A stretch of 64,000 nucleotides of DNA from Termitomyces sp. T153 (Eukaryota; Basidiomycota; Agaricomycetes; Agaricales; Lyophyllaceae), in assembly GCA_018296165.2 (NCBI GenBank), contig JACKQL020000007.1:682001-746000 (forward strand), read 5' to 3'. The first letter of the stretch is position 1; the number at the start of each line of letters is the position of its first letter. Made by a program: the position numbers and the translations under genes. The notes beneath the pieces are model-generated. The model saw only the letters and a list, made by a program, of their open reading frames with translations, ran no database searches and was not told where the DNA came from. This document shows positions 24,218-35,990 of this stretch, one piece after another.

Positions 24218-26070
24218 ATGACTACTGTACAGAAGATAAAGGTAAGCTCAAGTTCTCTGTTGTCCATTTATTGATTCCGAAAGAATATTTAGGAAATTGA
24301 AGATGAAATGGTACAGTTGTCAATTGTTGGATCTTGCATAAACTAACTCTTGCTTAGGCTAAAAGTACCGATATCTCTACATCGCTCGATGTCAACCAAC
24401 TCACTTGTGCGAACCAGCTCAAAAGAATAAGGCTACGAGCTACCATCTTGGGCAGCTCAAGGCAAAACTTGCCAAACTCCGTCGAGAGCTCATTTCTCCA
24501 GGTGCTAGTGGAGGCGGTGGAGGCGGCATTGGTTTCGATGTAGCAAGGTCAGCGGCACCGGCCTCAGTATCGCATCTTGTGGATTTCAACGACAAACAGG
24601 ACCGGTATTGCAACAGTTGGATTTGTTGGTTTCCCTTCAGTCGGAAAGGTTCGTCCTACTAATCATGTTTCATCCAAAAGTCCTTCATCCTTCTTCGGCT
24701 AGTCAACACTTATGTCCAAATTGACGGGAACACATTCCGAAACATCCGAAATTGATTTCACAACTCTTACTACAGTGCCAGGTACGCTCAAAGTGCACGG
24801 AGCGCCTATACAAATATTGGATCTTCGTGGGTCTGGTCTGAGAAATCAATTACGAGCGTTTCTGATCTGCTTGTATAGCTGGTATAATTGAGGGTGCCAA
24901 TGATGGCAGGGGTAGAGGTCGTCAAGGTATGTTATGTTCTGCTTTCTTTGACTCTTTATTCGTCCAGCCTGTTGCATTTCTTGAAACTTTTCCGCAGTCA
25001 TTGCTGGTGCGCATTTCGCTATTTACAGGTCAAAGCTTAAACTGAAAACGAACAGTCGCTCGCACATGTAATCTTATCTTTATCGTTCTCGATGTTCTAA
25101 AGCCACTTGGTGACAAGAAGATAATCGAATCTGAGCTAGAAGGTTTTGGTATCAGGTTGAATAAAAAGCCACCGTCCATCATCGTACGGAGGAAGGACAA
25201 GGGCGGAATTGCAATCACTAACACTGTGCCGTTGACAAACATCGACCACGATGAAATCAAGGCAATTCTCAGTGAATACAGGATCAGCAATGCAGATGTT
25301 GCTATTCGAGAACCTAATGCCACTGCTGACGATCTGGTTGACGTGATAGAAGGGAATAGGTGGGCTCTATTTTACCTGTCAAACATCATCCCTACATTTC
25401 TGCTCACAGAGTCTACATTCCGGCACTATATGTATGTACCTTTTCCGTTGACTACGCTGCCCATGTTACTAAGCATCAAATCAGGTGCTAAACAAGGTAT
25501 ACAACAACCGATAAGGACTGTTTACCTGATAATGCATGCTCTTAGATCGATGCAATATCAATAGAAGAGCTTGATCTCCTGTGCGTGGTGTTGACTCTTT
25601 CCGAAGCTTTATGTTCACCGTCTCTGGTTTCTGTTTAGATACAAGATTCCTATGTCCGTGCCGATATCATCTCGCGAATGGCTTAATGTTGATGAATTGA
25701 TCGACAAAATGTGGCAAACACTGGACCTTGTTCGTGTATATACCAAACCTCGAGGGTTGCCTCCAGATTATTCACAACCAGTCGTATTGCGTCGAGGAAA
25801 ATGTTCTGTTGAAGACTTCTGCAGCAGTATTCACAAAGAAATCGCAAAACAGATGAAATAGTGAGTTTCTGGGTCATTCAACAACTATTACCTCCCAATT
25901 ACATACCCAACCAGTGCTATCGTATGGGGCTCTAGCGCAAAACATTCACGAGGTCAAAAAGTTGGTTTAGACCATGTCCTTGAAGATGAAGATGGTATGT
26001 CCACCACCTCTTGTTATACACTTATAAATTGATAAATATTGACACAGTTGTTCACATCTCTAAAAAGTAA
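24218..26070 (+). CDS. RBG1: Developmentally regulated GTP-binding protein Rbg1/DRG1
   Basis: Cytosolic OBG/DRG-family GTPase that works with Tma46/DFRP1 at ribosomes during translation. The start at 24218 gives [20 protein letters not shown]. GTPase motifs after splicing: G1 GFPSVGKSTL, the G3 region [18 protein letters not shown], and G4 NKID, whose NK is encoded by a 12-nt microexon at 25485-25496. A DRG-specific insert region follows G3 (LLNKKPP-type: [20 protein letters not shown]). The TGS domain forms the end: [19 protein letters not shown] and [18 protein letters not shown]. The end VHISKK-TAA is at 26068-26070. About 12 introns in under 2 kb. Confidence 0.94.
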
Positions 26071-26138
26071 CTTAGTAGCGAGTATTGACAAAAAGCATTC
26101 AGTATTCATACATTTGTGACCAATACTATATTGTCAAT

Positions 26139-28452
26139 TTAGCTAAGGCCACTCAGCTGGCCTTGATATGTCGACTCTTCATGTAAATAGATAAACATCA
26201 ATCTCAAAAACCCCCAAATCAACCCGATCGCACAGTAGACGCTTGTAAGCATAAGAGGTAAGAATTCCATCTCCGCCGAACTAGTTTCCGACTCGTTGGC
26301 ACTATTACCGGCAAGGGCTATCGAAGGCACACACATAGGGGATTGTGCGGCCCGTTGCCGCTCTAAAAATGCAGGGAAGAGGCCAACGAAGACAACCAAG
26401 AACGGAAATCCTGCGATATAAATCTTTTCAACGCCGTCCAAGATGACGTATGAAAGGGATTTTGGGAACCTAAGAGTCATAGATGAACATGTGAACGTCG
26501 GGATATGCATGGAAATTTTTTTACTCGTAGACACGCCGAGACAAGTGGACGTAGACGATTAGAATCCAAAGGGTCGAGTATATAACTTTGACAACAGATT
26601 CTGATTTGAAGATAGCAGGATAAGCGTAAAGGATGAATATACCAGTGATGAGAATACCTGCTGGTGTAAATATGAGTGGGAAGAGGGAAAAGACACCTGC
26701 AATACTAGCCAGGATGAATGTCCTGAAGTAGGCATGCCTTTCTGCTGCGAGCAAGCTAGATGAAGTCATCAGTAATTAAATTAAATCACCTGAGATTACA
26801 CATTGACCTGAGAGGAACGAGGATAAGTAACACTGCCTTTTCATGGACGTGCCAACCAAATAAGAAAGAGGTATAACCACAAAGCGTCAAAGCAGTTAGA
26901 AAAGATTTATAAGTTGGAGTAAACCAGAGTTTGACGAGCCAAATCTGGTGTAGCTGATTAACGAGGGATATTATTACTAAGAACGGGGCTCACAGATTGG
27001 AACAATATGGTAATAATGAACGTATGTACAGGCCTGATGTTCGGAATAACAGCGAAGACGGTGTCACCAACCAGTCCTCGTGACGCTGAAGCGACTCCAG
27101 AAACGTTGATAGAAACATTCGCCCCAGTGTGCTTCACATCTGCGAGAAGCTGGTCAGACTAGCAACAGGGTGACAAAATAGAATACATACATCGAAGTAG
27201 CACCCTGTCAGCTGCAGTAATGAGTGCCCACGCATTAGGAGCCCAATAAGCATGGTTCAGCCCCCGAGTAAAAGGAAACAGGCGTGATAGTAGTTGAGGA
27301 ATTTGACCCATCAGAATGAAAGGTCCTAGAGATACGACAAACACTGCAATGACAGCATTTGCTAAGGAGAGGAAGTTTTTTATCCGCAATTCACCAGAAG
27401 GGGTCATGCAGAAGCCTCTAAGCAAGTATATGAAGTAGGCGGGCTGAAACTGATTATAAGCGCCAAAGGATTGTGTCACTGAAAGGTTCGCACCGCTAGA
27501 TACATATATATGTGTTTGAAGTTCAACAAAACAGCAAATAGAACACCGCAAGCAAGTTTATTTCCCTATAATAGAGTTTAGGAGATAGACCATGCAAGCG
27601 AGGAAGACATACATTTCGAGCCATGAGAATTGACCAAAGAAGGATTCCAAACATGAAGCCATTGTATTGGAAGTGGATGTGGTCAATAATAAGAAATCCT
27701 GGGTGGAGAAAGAGGGAAGCCGATATTATCCGTTGCGTTGGAGGATCAATCGTGCTGCGAATAAATCTGGAACACGGGAACTCATTGTATTGAACAATCG
27801 GATCGTGCTAGCAATGCGCACTTGATGAGGACGACTCCAAGGATTAATTCCGTGAGAATCACGGTTGTACGTTGGTATGCGATAACGGACCAGCTATCAT
27901 AGTTCAGATTGTTGAGGTCCACTATGTTGGGATCGACCAAAGCTGCTGGGATAGAGAGAAGCTTCTCAAAATATGCAAAGAACGGAGGGTAGTCCAGGGC
28001 TGCAAAAGATCGCGTTTCGAGGTGAAAACAACAGTTTACTGCCATGACAATGTATTCTCACTCCATTCCGACGTTGTCTGAGCAAAGGGAAAATGAGCGA
28101 GACTCCATACGGTGGCCATATACCTACGTCATAGTACCATTTCGATATCGGAAGAGTATATGTGATAGCAAGCCAATTTCTGTGTACTTCGAAATCCGTC
28201 GATCGACTGGGGAATAATTCAACTTTTGCCTGATATAATAATCAGATTTCAATCGTTGGCTCACTAGGATGGATATAGAAGAAACTTGAAGGATGTAGAT
28301 AAGACAAGGATGTCCCACTCCGAAGCTTCCACATCCCAACGAAACCATGAGCTATGTTGATTCACTTTCATGTCATCTGTTGGTATCGGTGAAGTACTCC
28401 GACGCTTGGTGGCTGAGTGCCCGGTCTGAGAGGTCACACCCTCTCCTTCCAT
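26139..28452 (-). CDS. ALG8: ALG8-type dolichyl-P-Glc alpha-1,3-glucosyltransferase
   Basis: Polytopic ER enzyme that adds the second glucose to the lipid-linked oligosaccharide for N-glycosylation (GT57 family). The start at 28452 ([18 protein letters not shown]) precedes [14 protein letters not shown], then the luminal loop [20 protein letters not shown] and [15 protein letters not shown]. The substrate-binding region shows [16 protein letters not shown], and FNFKH-type [19 protein letters not shown] follows. Later exons carry [34 protein letters not shown] and several C-terminal membrane segments ending [13 protein letters not shown]. The pattern fits ALG8 better than ALG6. Stop TAA 26139-26141, 69 bp from the convergent RBG1 stop. 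Confidence 0.87.
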
Positions 28453-28630
28453 CTGAGCAATCGGAAAGGGAAGGAGTAAGAGTTAACAAGCAAAGAATCA
28501 ACGTAGGACTCGCAAGGTGCCACTGATTGGAACACGTCTCTTTCCTCTGCGTCCACGCATCGGTCATGTGATAAAATCTCAATTTGGCGCGTCTATGCAC
28601 TCCATTTTTTGAGCACCACATTTCAATACG

Positions 28631-29020
28631 ATGAGTGAACAAGTCGTCGCCGCAAACACCGTTCAAGCTACTGCTGGGAGGTTATCTGTCTCTTTTCTAT
28701 GCTCAAGAATGCCGCTCATGCATCGTTTAGAAGTGTACTCATCAAACTTATACTGTTCAGTTTGTCACTTGGCCTTGTACCCATCACAAGTTTCTTCGCG
28801 TCTCAGAGATATATGTGGAATGGTAAGAACATTTTTACCAATCTCCATTATAAATTCACTTTCCTGGATTATAGGAAATTCCACCTATGCTGCTATCACA
28901 GCGGTGGTTTCAGCCAACATTGTTCTTGTTGCGTATATAATATCCTCCGTATTAGAAGACAAGGGAGATACTTCTGAAACTATGCGTAAATCTACAATGG
29001 ACACAAAAAAACAACAATAA
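28631..29020 (+). CDS. VMA21: V-ATPase assembly integral membrane protein Vma21
   Basis: Small ER protein that chaperones assembly of the V0 sector of the vacuolar ATPase. Three exons: MSEQVVAANT, a 48-nt intron in frame, NAAHASFRSVLIKLILFSLS and LGLVPITSFFASQRYMWN, then a second intron and GNSTYAAITAVVSANIVLVA plus YIISSVLEDKGD. Two membrane hairpin segments and the NxTYAAITAVVxANxVLVAYI block are diagnostic. It ends in a charged tail DTKKQQ, TAA 29018-29020. The KKQQ end resembles the dilysine ER-retrieval signal of the family. Length about 90 residues. It is divergent from ALG8, 178 bp between starts. Confidence 0.88.
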   Translation: MSEQVVAANTVQATAGRLSVSFLCSRMPLMHRLEVYSSNLYCSVCHLALYPSQVSSRLRDICGMVRTFLPISIINSLSWIIGNSTYAAITAVVSANIVLVAYIISSVLEDKGDTSETMRKSTMDTKKQQ

Positions 29021-29317
29021 GAAATCCTGCACAAAAACTTGTTGATGAACCAGGTAGTTTGCATATCATTCAATATATTTTCGTAGACTTTCGTATGTAA
29101 TCCAGGTCTTCTTAAAGACTTCATGTATTTTACCGCCGACAACGAACGCTAGGCTCAGGCTGCATCGTTGATGATATTAGCACTACTCATCATTAGCGCT
29201 ATCGGATCATCGGATCCACTGCCAGTTCGGGGGAACTAAAAGCAAAATCTGATAGAATGAAATTTACTGCTGATTTTATCCGGAAAGTTAGTAATTTAAA
29301 TGATTTTTTTAACGAGT

Positions 29318-30776
29318 CTAAGTCAGCGAGTGCAGAAAGAATCTAAATATGCAACGGGGTTTAGAGTGCGTACCCCCATTGTATTTGAGTCTCGGACAGA
29401 GTTGGTTCGTGCGAGGGACCAGATGTCTCCATAGTTTCCTGTTGTTACCTCGTAAGACCGCGAGAAAGCATTCAAGATTGGATGTGATGTGGCCTACCAA
29501 GGATGAATACTCCGATTTAGCAGCTATAATACATTGATTACGCCACCTTGTCGCATTGTCGCGTGCAAAAACATCGGACAGAGGATGTGTAACCTCAAAA
29601 AGATCACGCATTTCTGACGTTGAGTGCATGGTTCGCAGAGTCTTTCCTGATAGGTTTCTATAGTCTGAAGGGACCAGGAAAGCCGGAGATGTCGGAGGTG
29701 TTGGTAAAGGACTATTTGGGGGGCTATGTGGTGGGGGAGTTACCGTATGAAGAGGTCGACCTGAGAATTTGAATGACCTTGGAGATGGTAGAGGAGTGGC
29801 CAAGGGTGTGGAATAGGTTGAGCCTGCCAAGGGTGATTGACCTGTTGTTGGAGCAGATGGTAGGACAAGTGGCGGTGGCCTCTTCCTGACTTTAAGAGGT
29901 GGTGGACTAGGGAAAGATGCAAGAGTGTCCTGTGATGAATTAAGATCTTCATCATGCAATTGCGGTCCCGTTCCAAAACGTGTCTGTGTTATAGGAAGAT
30001 GCGGGGAGGAGCTACTAGAATGGTTCAAGGTCCTCATAACCAATGAGTTTGGAGAATCCAGAACTACATGCGCTGTGTTCGTAGAGTCCAATGAAGCCTG
30101 AACTTGAAGTACAGATGACTTCCTCAAGCTTACAGCAGGATTCATGGCACTCATGCAGATCTCCTCAAAATCACAATTCTTTTCGTCAGTCATCTCCGTG
30201 ATGTCAGAGGAAAAGGAGTCTTGGTTTTGTGCCTCAATTGGAAGAAAGGTCTGTCGTGATGATGAGGAACGTAATGTCCTGATATGTGGCTCCGGAGAAA
30301 ACGTGACACGAGTAAGGGGTGTAATAGGGGAAGGAGGCCGAGACGACGAATGTAGTAGTGATCGAGGTGGGTGCTGGGAGTTAGACATGTGTCGAAAGGA
30401 TGTGCCCTCAAGGTCCGACACAGTTGGACCATGCGATGCATTCTGTTGAGAACTCAATAAGAGCAAGGATCCATCTTTTAGACCAATCTGAGGGCTGGAA
30501 ATCTCCCAGTTCTCAGCTTCTAGATCATATATCGCGGGGTGGTCAGGCACCTGTGAGCAACGAGTAAGCAATCGCGTAAGACGACCTCATGAATAGATAT
30601 ACCTTGAGAGAGTGCTCAAAGTCGAGAGATAGCGCCGGGGTTGCTTCTGTAGAGCTAGATTCCGATGAAGGAGAGACAGGTGGAACCTTTAACAAATATG
30701 GTTCCACAGATGACGGCTTTGACTTCTTTTTTTCTTTCATTCTGAGAACATTGCGCAGAAATGACATGGGCTTCAT
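29318..30776 (-). CDS. Hypothetical Ser/Pro-rich protein
   Basis: No family recognised. Start ATG 30776 (MKPMSFLRNVLRMKEKKKSK) leads through one intron (about 30602-30551) into a long open frame. The body is low complexity: many S/T-P sites, a proline-rich stretch (PLPTPPTSPAF preceded by TVTPPPHSPP) and acidic patches. A more structured C-terminal block (MRDLFEVTHPLSDVFARDNA and WRNQCIIAAKSEYSSL) suggests a short conserved domain, and the frame ends at 29318. No signal peptide or membrane segment is visible. It could be a regulatory or scaffold protein phosphorylated by proline-directed kinases, which is only a guess. The 3' exon structure is uncertain. Confidence 0.6.
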
Positions 30777-32210
30777 GCCAGGCGCTAGAGAGAAGAACTA
30801 AGGAGCTCCTAGAGATGATGGGCAAATCGTGAAATACTCTAATATCATCCAGAGGATCAAGAGGCTATATATATGGAACATGCATATTCTCAGTCCAGTA
30901 CTTTATCGCCAGCTGTGATGCTTCGTTGATTGTGAAGCCAGGGGTTAAAAGCACGTTACTAAGTCAGATTTAAAGTTCCAGCTCGTGGCACACAGCATGA
31001 TTCTTGGCTCTTCTCAAAATCGCAGGAAGGAAAAAATTCCGTTCGAAAACGGCCGACGCCATCGAATAGCCCTGATCATGCATAGCCCGAGGTTCGTATG
31101 TATGTACTAGTACTTATTTATCGACCCAACCGGTACACATCAGGCCTCGTGGGCGGTATTTTTTTTTGTTTCCTAGATCGTGAGATTTTACTTTGAAAGT
31201 TTCGCCTCTTCTCTTCCTCTGTGATTTATACCTATGCAGAGTCCGCAAAGTTAGTTCAAAGCTTGCTCTCTTACGACAAAAAGTGCTAGCATGCTACTCT
31301 CTGATTTCTATTTACAACGAACTATTTCGACGGATAGTATCGTCTCTTCAGACGAATGATATTCAGGGTCAGACATCAAACGGATCGACTGCTGTCGGAG
31401 TGAGCGCCGAGCCTCTCATATCCCACTTTTCTCAAAAGTTTGACTCGTCAGCAACCACCCATGATCCTACCATACCTATCGAATATAGTTCTAGATTGTG
31501 ATCCTGTCTGAGCCAAAGCACATTAGGCGAAGCCACTATGAACGGCAACTTTGGCCCCTGTTTGTTTTCCAGACTCATCTGACAATTCTTACGAAACCCC
31601 TGTCAAGTTGTCGTCTGATGATTGCCCTGCAATGAATGTAAGAGAGGAGATTCAGAATCTGTGACTTAACCTGTATGTATTTGAAGTCTAGGTCATATCC
31701 ACAGGTTCAAGTGGTAAAATGCGGCTGGGCTAAATATCAAGGCTTACAGTCGGGGGAAGTAAATCTGGCATAAATACAATGGAACCGTACATACTTTTGG
31801 TTCTTGGAACGTTGGCTGAGGTTGTTTGACGCCTTGAAGGCTTCTCAACCCCTCCTAGGACGGACTTGTCTCGTGCCCACTAAGCATTGAAGCTTCAAGT
31901 GCCGATTCTCACCAGGACCAACAGCGCTCTCCCATAACTCTCCACCCCGAAAGCCTGAGCATATATTATAATAAGGTCCAAAAAATCACGTTTGAGACAC
32001 GTCACTAGATAAATTTCTGTTTGAACACAATAAAATCTGTATTGTATTGGGATAATCCTATGAGTATACAAGCCCGCCTACTGATGGCGAGTGATGACAG
32101 AATACACAGTAAATAAACATGACATGATGTGTAGACGGGACAATGTGATGATGATAATGATAACAATGATGTAAAATATAGGATGTAGGGTATGTGATAG
32201 CAGGGAGAAT
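30777..32210. other. 1.4-kb gap without a confident gene
   Basis: Between the Ser/Pro-rich protein start and the RNR2 copy-1 stop. An open plus frame at 31193-31501 lacks an ATG and shows no known motif; fragments such as SKLALLRQKVLACYSL could be a decayed or short multi-exon gene. Several AT-rich stretches and a TG/GAT-rich tract (about 32130-32170) form the presumed 3' flank of the RNR gene. No tRNA or transposon ends were recognised. Confidence 0.4.
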
Positions 32211-33703
32211 CTAGAAGTCTTCATCAAGAACGCTATATGATCCGGTCAGCTTCGAAAGCAATGTTCATAGTGTTAAGGAACGTACAAAGTCGATGATGAT
32301 GTTGCCGCCTCAGACGTTCCAGAGTGATTGATACCAGCCTTTGAGTAATCCGAAACCCGCTTCTCAAAGAAGTTCGTCTTGCCTTGTAATGAAATCATGT
32401 CCATGAAGTCAAATGGATTGGTCTTGTTGTAGACCTTGTCGTTACCGAGGGCCACGAGTAAACGATCAGCCACAAACTCAATGTACTGGCGCATTAGGTC
32501 CGAGTTCATGCCTATGAGTTTGACAGGGAGAGCATCTGACAAACCAGACCAATCTAGTTACATCCATTATTCAAGTCAAGGATACACATACCTGTGAGGA
32601 ACTCTTGCTCGATGGCAACCGCTTCTGTGATAATAGCCTTGATTGTATCGGGATGGGGGCGACGCTTGAGATGGCTGAAGAGAAGGCATGCAAAATCGGT
32701 GTGCATACCCTCATCACGGCTGATAAGCTCGTTTGAGAAAGTCAAGCCGGGCATGAGACCACGTTTCTTTAGCCAGAAGATTGATGCAAAGGAGCCTGAG
32801 AAGAAGATGCCTTCCACAGCCGCAAATGCAACTAACCGTTCGGCGAAAGTAGAGTTCTTGTCAGAGATCCACTTCAGAGCCCATTCAGCCTTCCGTTTAA
32901 TACAGGGAATGGTTTCGATGGCATCAAAGAGGTACTCGCGCTCAGCTTGGTCCTTGATGTAAGTGTCTATGAGGAGAGAATATGTTTCGGAATGAATGTT
33001 TTCCATCATGATCTGAAAGCCATAGAAACAGCGAGCTTCAGCTGCCTGGACTTCATTGGAAAAGCGCTCGACAAGGTTTTCGTTGACAATGCCATCGGAA
33101 GCAGCAAAAAAAGCCAAAACGTGCGAGATAAAGTGGCGCTCATTGTCATTGAGGCGTTCATTCCAATCGTAAAGGTCCTTGGAAAGATCCATCTCCTCAG
33201 CCGTCCAGAAGGATGCTTCTGCCTTTTTGTACATTTGCCATATCTAGAGTACAGGTAAGTACAAGGGAGGATGAGGCGATAGACACAAACCTCGGGATAC
33301 TGGATAGGAAACAACACGAAACGACGTCTCGATTCTTTTAATAGCGGTTCTTCCCCTATGACAATCATCAGGTTTCACGTATGGCATACCATAACATAGG
33401 TTACATACTCTCAGGCAAATCAATCTCGCCAACAAACTTTTTACGTAGCACCTCAATATCATCCTCAGATTGCTCGTCATCAATAAGGGACTTGGGAGAT
33501 TGAGATAGTCGTGCATCATCGATTACAATAGGAGTCGATTTCGCTGGATGCCTAGCAGGTGTTTCAAAGGTAAAGGCAGCCAAAGATGCTGCAGCCTGGG
33601 AACCAATTAGTATACGAATGAAGCATCCAAGCATAATGTGGCATACCTTCTTGCTCGGTGTGGGTTCGGGGGTAGAAGAGCGGAGCCCAGAAGTGGAAGC
33701 CAT
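32211..33703 (-). CDS. RNR2: Ribonucleotide reductase small subunit, copy 1
   Basis: Class Ia R2 subunit; its diiron-tyrosyl radical cofactor initiates reduction of ribonucleoside diphosphates. The start at 33703 ([19 protein letters not shown]) opens a roughly 80-residue N-terminal extension with S/T-P sites. Core blocks: [32 protein letters not shown] (Asp ligand), [12 protein letters not shown] (Glu, His and the radical Tyr), [14 protein letters not shown] (Glu) and [11 protein letters not shown] (Glu, His). All ligands are present, so it is catalytically competent in principle. The C-terminal tail is TFVLDEDF, the R1-docking peptide, with TAG at 32211-32213. Five introns; four match copy 2 in position and phase. 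Confidence 0.95.
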
Positions 33704-34090
33704 AAGTGATTGAAAGACGGAAAAGGTATGCAACACAGATGATAAAGTGTAATAAAGGCAAAGCACACGGGCAAACTGGGCAAGGCTTTTTAACTATACT
33801 CACGTATGGTCGTGTTTGGCAAATTCAACCATCAATTAACAATGACGTGACCGTGATATGTGTGTATGTTTACGCGTTTTCTCATAAGCAAGTCTCGTTA
33901 ATTAATACCCACGTGAAATATGAAATTTTAGTCATAGTATTATTACGCGCCCAAGTCTCGATTACGAACGCTTAGCGCTGAACGTCGCGAGCTCTACCTA
34001 TGGGATTGACAGAAGAAGTTATTTTTCCTCTTGTGTTCCCGCCAAAAGAACCTTACCCATATCACGTAGGTCACCCAATACATCGACGTC
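33704..34090. promoter_or_regulatory. Shared divergent promoter of the two RNR2 genes with MCB-like sites
   Basis: The 387 bp between the head-to-head RNR2 start codons contain one perfect MluI cell-cycle box ACGCGT (33872-33877) and a near match ACGCGC (about 33945), plus CACGTGA and GTCGCGA-like sites. MCB elements bind MBF and drive G1/S expression of RNR genes in yeasts. Their use here is inferred, not shown. The single region presumably serves both genes. Confidence 0.5.
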
Positions 34091-35372
34091 ATGCAGCTTC
34101 AAAGCCCCACGAAAAACAAACAAGCATTACAACGTCATCACAAGCGGTTCGTCGGAGTGGCTGATTTGCCTGAACGTTTGTTTTTTCCCCATATCTCATT
34201 TTAAACCGCCTTGAAACATAGTCGTTGTCTAGACGAGGAACCTCTTCTCAAGGAATCGAAACAGCGATTTGTTCTGTTTCCTATCCAGTATCCCGAAGTA
34301 TGTCAGTCAGCCTTCTTCACCTCAATTGCTTATGTACTTTTGACCGCTAGATATGGAATTTTTATAAAAAGGCACAGGCGTCATTTTGGACCGCAGAGGA
34401 AATAGATCTCTGCCACGATCTCATGGATTGGAATCATAAGCTCAACTCCAGCGAACGGTATTTCATCTCTCACGTCCTCGCATTCTTTGCTGCTTCCGAC
34501 GGCATTGTGAATGAGAACCTCCTTGAACGATTCTCCAGTGAAATTCAGGTAGCTGAAGCACGGTGCTTCTACGGCTTCCAAATAATGATGGAAAATGTTC
34601 ACTCGGAAACCTACTCTCTACTTATCGACACCTACATCAAGGATCCAGAAGAACGGAAACATCTATTCGACGCCATCGAAACCATCTCATGTGTCAAGCG
34701 TAAAGCTGACTGGGCTCTTAGATGGATATCAGACCAACAGTCCACCTTTGCGGAACGACTTGTTGCTTTTGCCGCTGTAGAAGGAATATTTTTCTCCGGG
34801 TCCTTTGCTGCTATTTTTTGGATCAAGAAGCGTGGTTTGATGCCTGGTCTCACTTTCTCCAATGAACTCATCAGTCGCGACGAAGGTCTTCACACGGATT
34901 TTGCATGTCTATTATTCACCCACCTTAGGCGCAGACCCCACCCTGAGATCATAGAAAGGATCATCGTCGAAGCAGTCAAAATCGAGCAAGAGTTTCTCAC
35001 TGGTACATCCCTTCCCTTCCCTGTTCGGTATCTCACACAAACTGACTGACCTTGGTAGATGCACTCCCAGTTGCGCTCATTGGCATGAATGCTATACTCA
35101 TGTGCCAGTATATTGAATTTGTCGCAGATCGACTTCTTGTCGCTCTGGGAAACGATAAATATTACAATTCGCAAAACCCCTTCGATTTTATGGATATGAT
35201 TTCTATGCAAGGAAAGACCAACTTCTTTGAAAAGCGGGTTTCCGATTATTTCAAGGCCAACATTAATACCACAAATGAGAGTTCTATGAATCCTCATCGG
35301 ACATTGTGAGTTCTAACACCTTTTTGATACGCCATGCTGATTTGTGCCAGTACTATGGACGAAGATTTTTAG
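34091..35372 (+). CDS. Ribonucleotide reductase small subunit, copy 2
   Basis: Paralogue of the neighbouring R2 gene. The start ATG at 34091 gives a short leader ([20 protein letters not shown]) that aligns with copy 1 only from RFVG onward, so it lacks the first 50-60 residues. Core blocks are intact: [44 protein letters not shown] with the radical Tyr, [14 protein letters not shown] and [11 protein letters not shown]. Because all iron ligands are kept it is not an Rnr4-type non-ligand subunit. The tail is TFTMDEDF, TAG 35370-35372. Introns fall at LPE|EEPLL (phase 1), YPE|IW (phase 0), LT|DALPV (phase 1) and the last tail codon (phase 2), exactly as in copy 1. Confidence 0.93.
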
Positions 35373-35990
35373 CCAGATCAAAATACCCCCCCCCCCATTT
35401 CATTAAATAATCACGATAATATATATACTAATGCACCTGACAATCACTACTCATGTAGCCTATGTAGCTTTAGATGAAATCAAAATTTAACCTAATGTTC
35501 TCAGCACGCAGAGAAGGCCGAGTTTTGTGCCAACGAAACCCATGTCCTGGACATAAATGGAATTGTAACGTCAGACGTTCCATCTGCAAATCCTGAAAGG
35601 TCCTCCCCCTATGTTATCTTGCACTCTTCCGCTTTCTCACTGAGCTCAGTTACTAGTTAGACAACGATGTAGATGACTCAGGTGAACAGAGTCTGATTCC
35701 AAGATGAACTGGATTTACATGTAGCATGCATGCCCTTGCCTAACCTGTATGAGCCACTTGTACCCGCAAGCTGCTCTAGGCTAGTTTTGCAAATAACCTA
35801 TGTTTCATAAACGACACGATTGTACTGTGTCTCCCTTGATACATAAAAATTGGGACAATATACATATTGCAATACAATCTGGATTAAAGAAAGTATTGAA
35901 AGCATTATGCATCAAGCTGACGTCTGAAATACTTGGTCTAGATTCAGTCGAATCCTGAATGAACAAAATAGCTGCAACAGTGATGACAAA
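35373..35990. other. Gap between RNR2 copy 2 and a membrane protein gene
   Basis: A 618-bp convergent intergenic region. It includes a run of 11 C residues (35386-35396) just after the RNR stop, AT-rich tracts and no coding frame that I recognise. Confidence 0.5.

Noticed and set aside
29341..29537. Short plus-strand frames within the Ser/Pro-rich protein gene
   Set aside because: They overlap a much longer minus-strand frame and have no independent support.
34091..35372. RNR2 copy 2 as a retroposed pseudogene or Rnr4-type subunit
   Set aside because: It keeps introns at the same positions and phases as copy 1 and retains all metal ligands, the radical Tyr and the C-terminal tail.
35386..35396. 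Run of 11 C residues as a possible regulatory element
   Set aside because: More likely a simple homopolymer in the 3' flank of RNR2 copy 2; length may also be a sequencing artefact.
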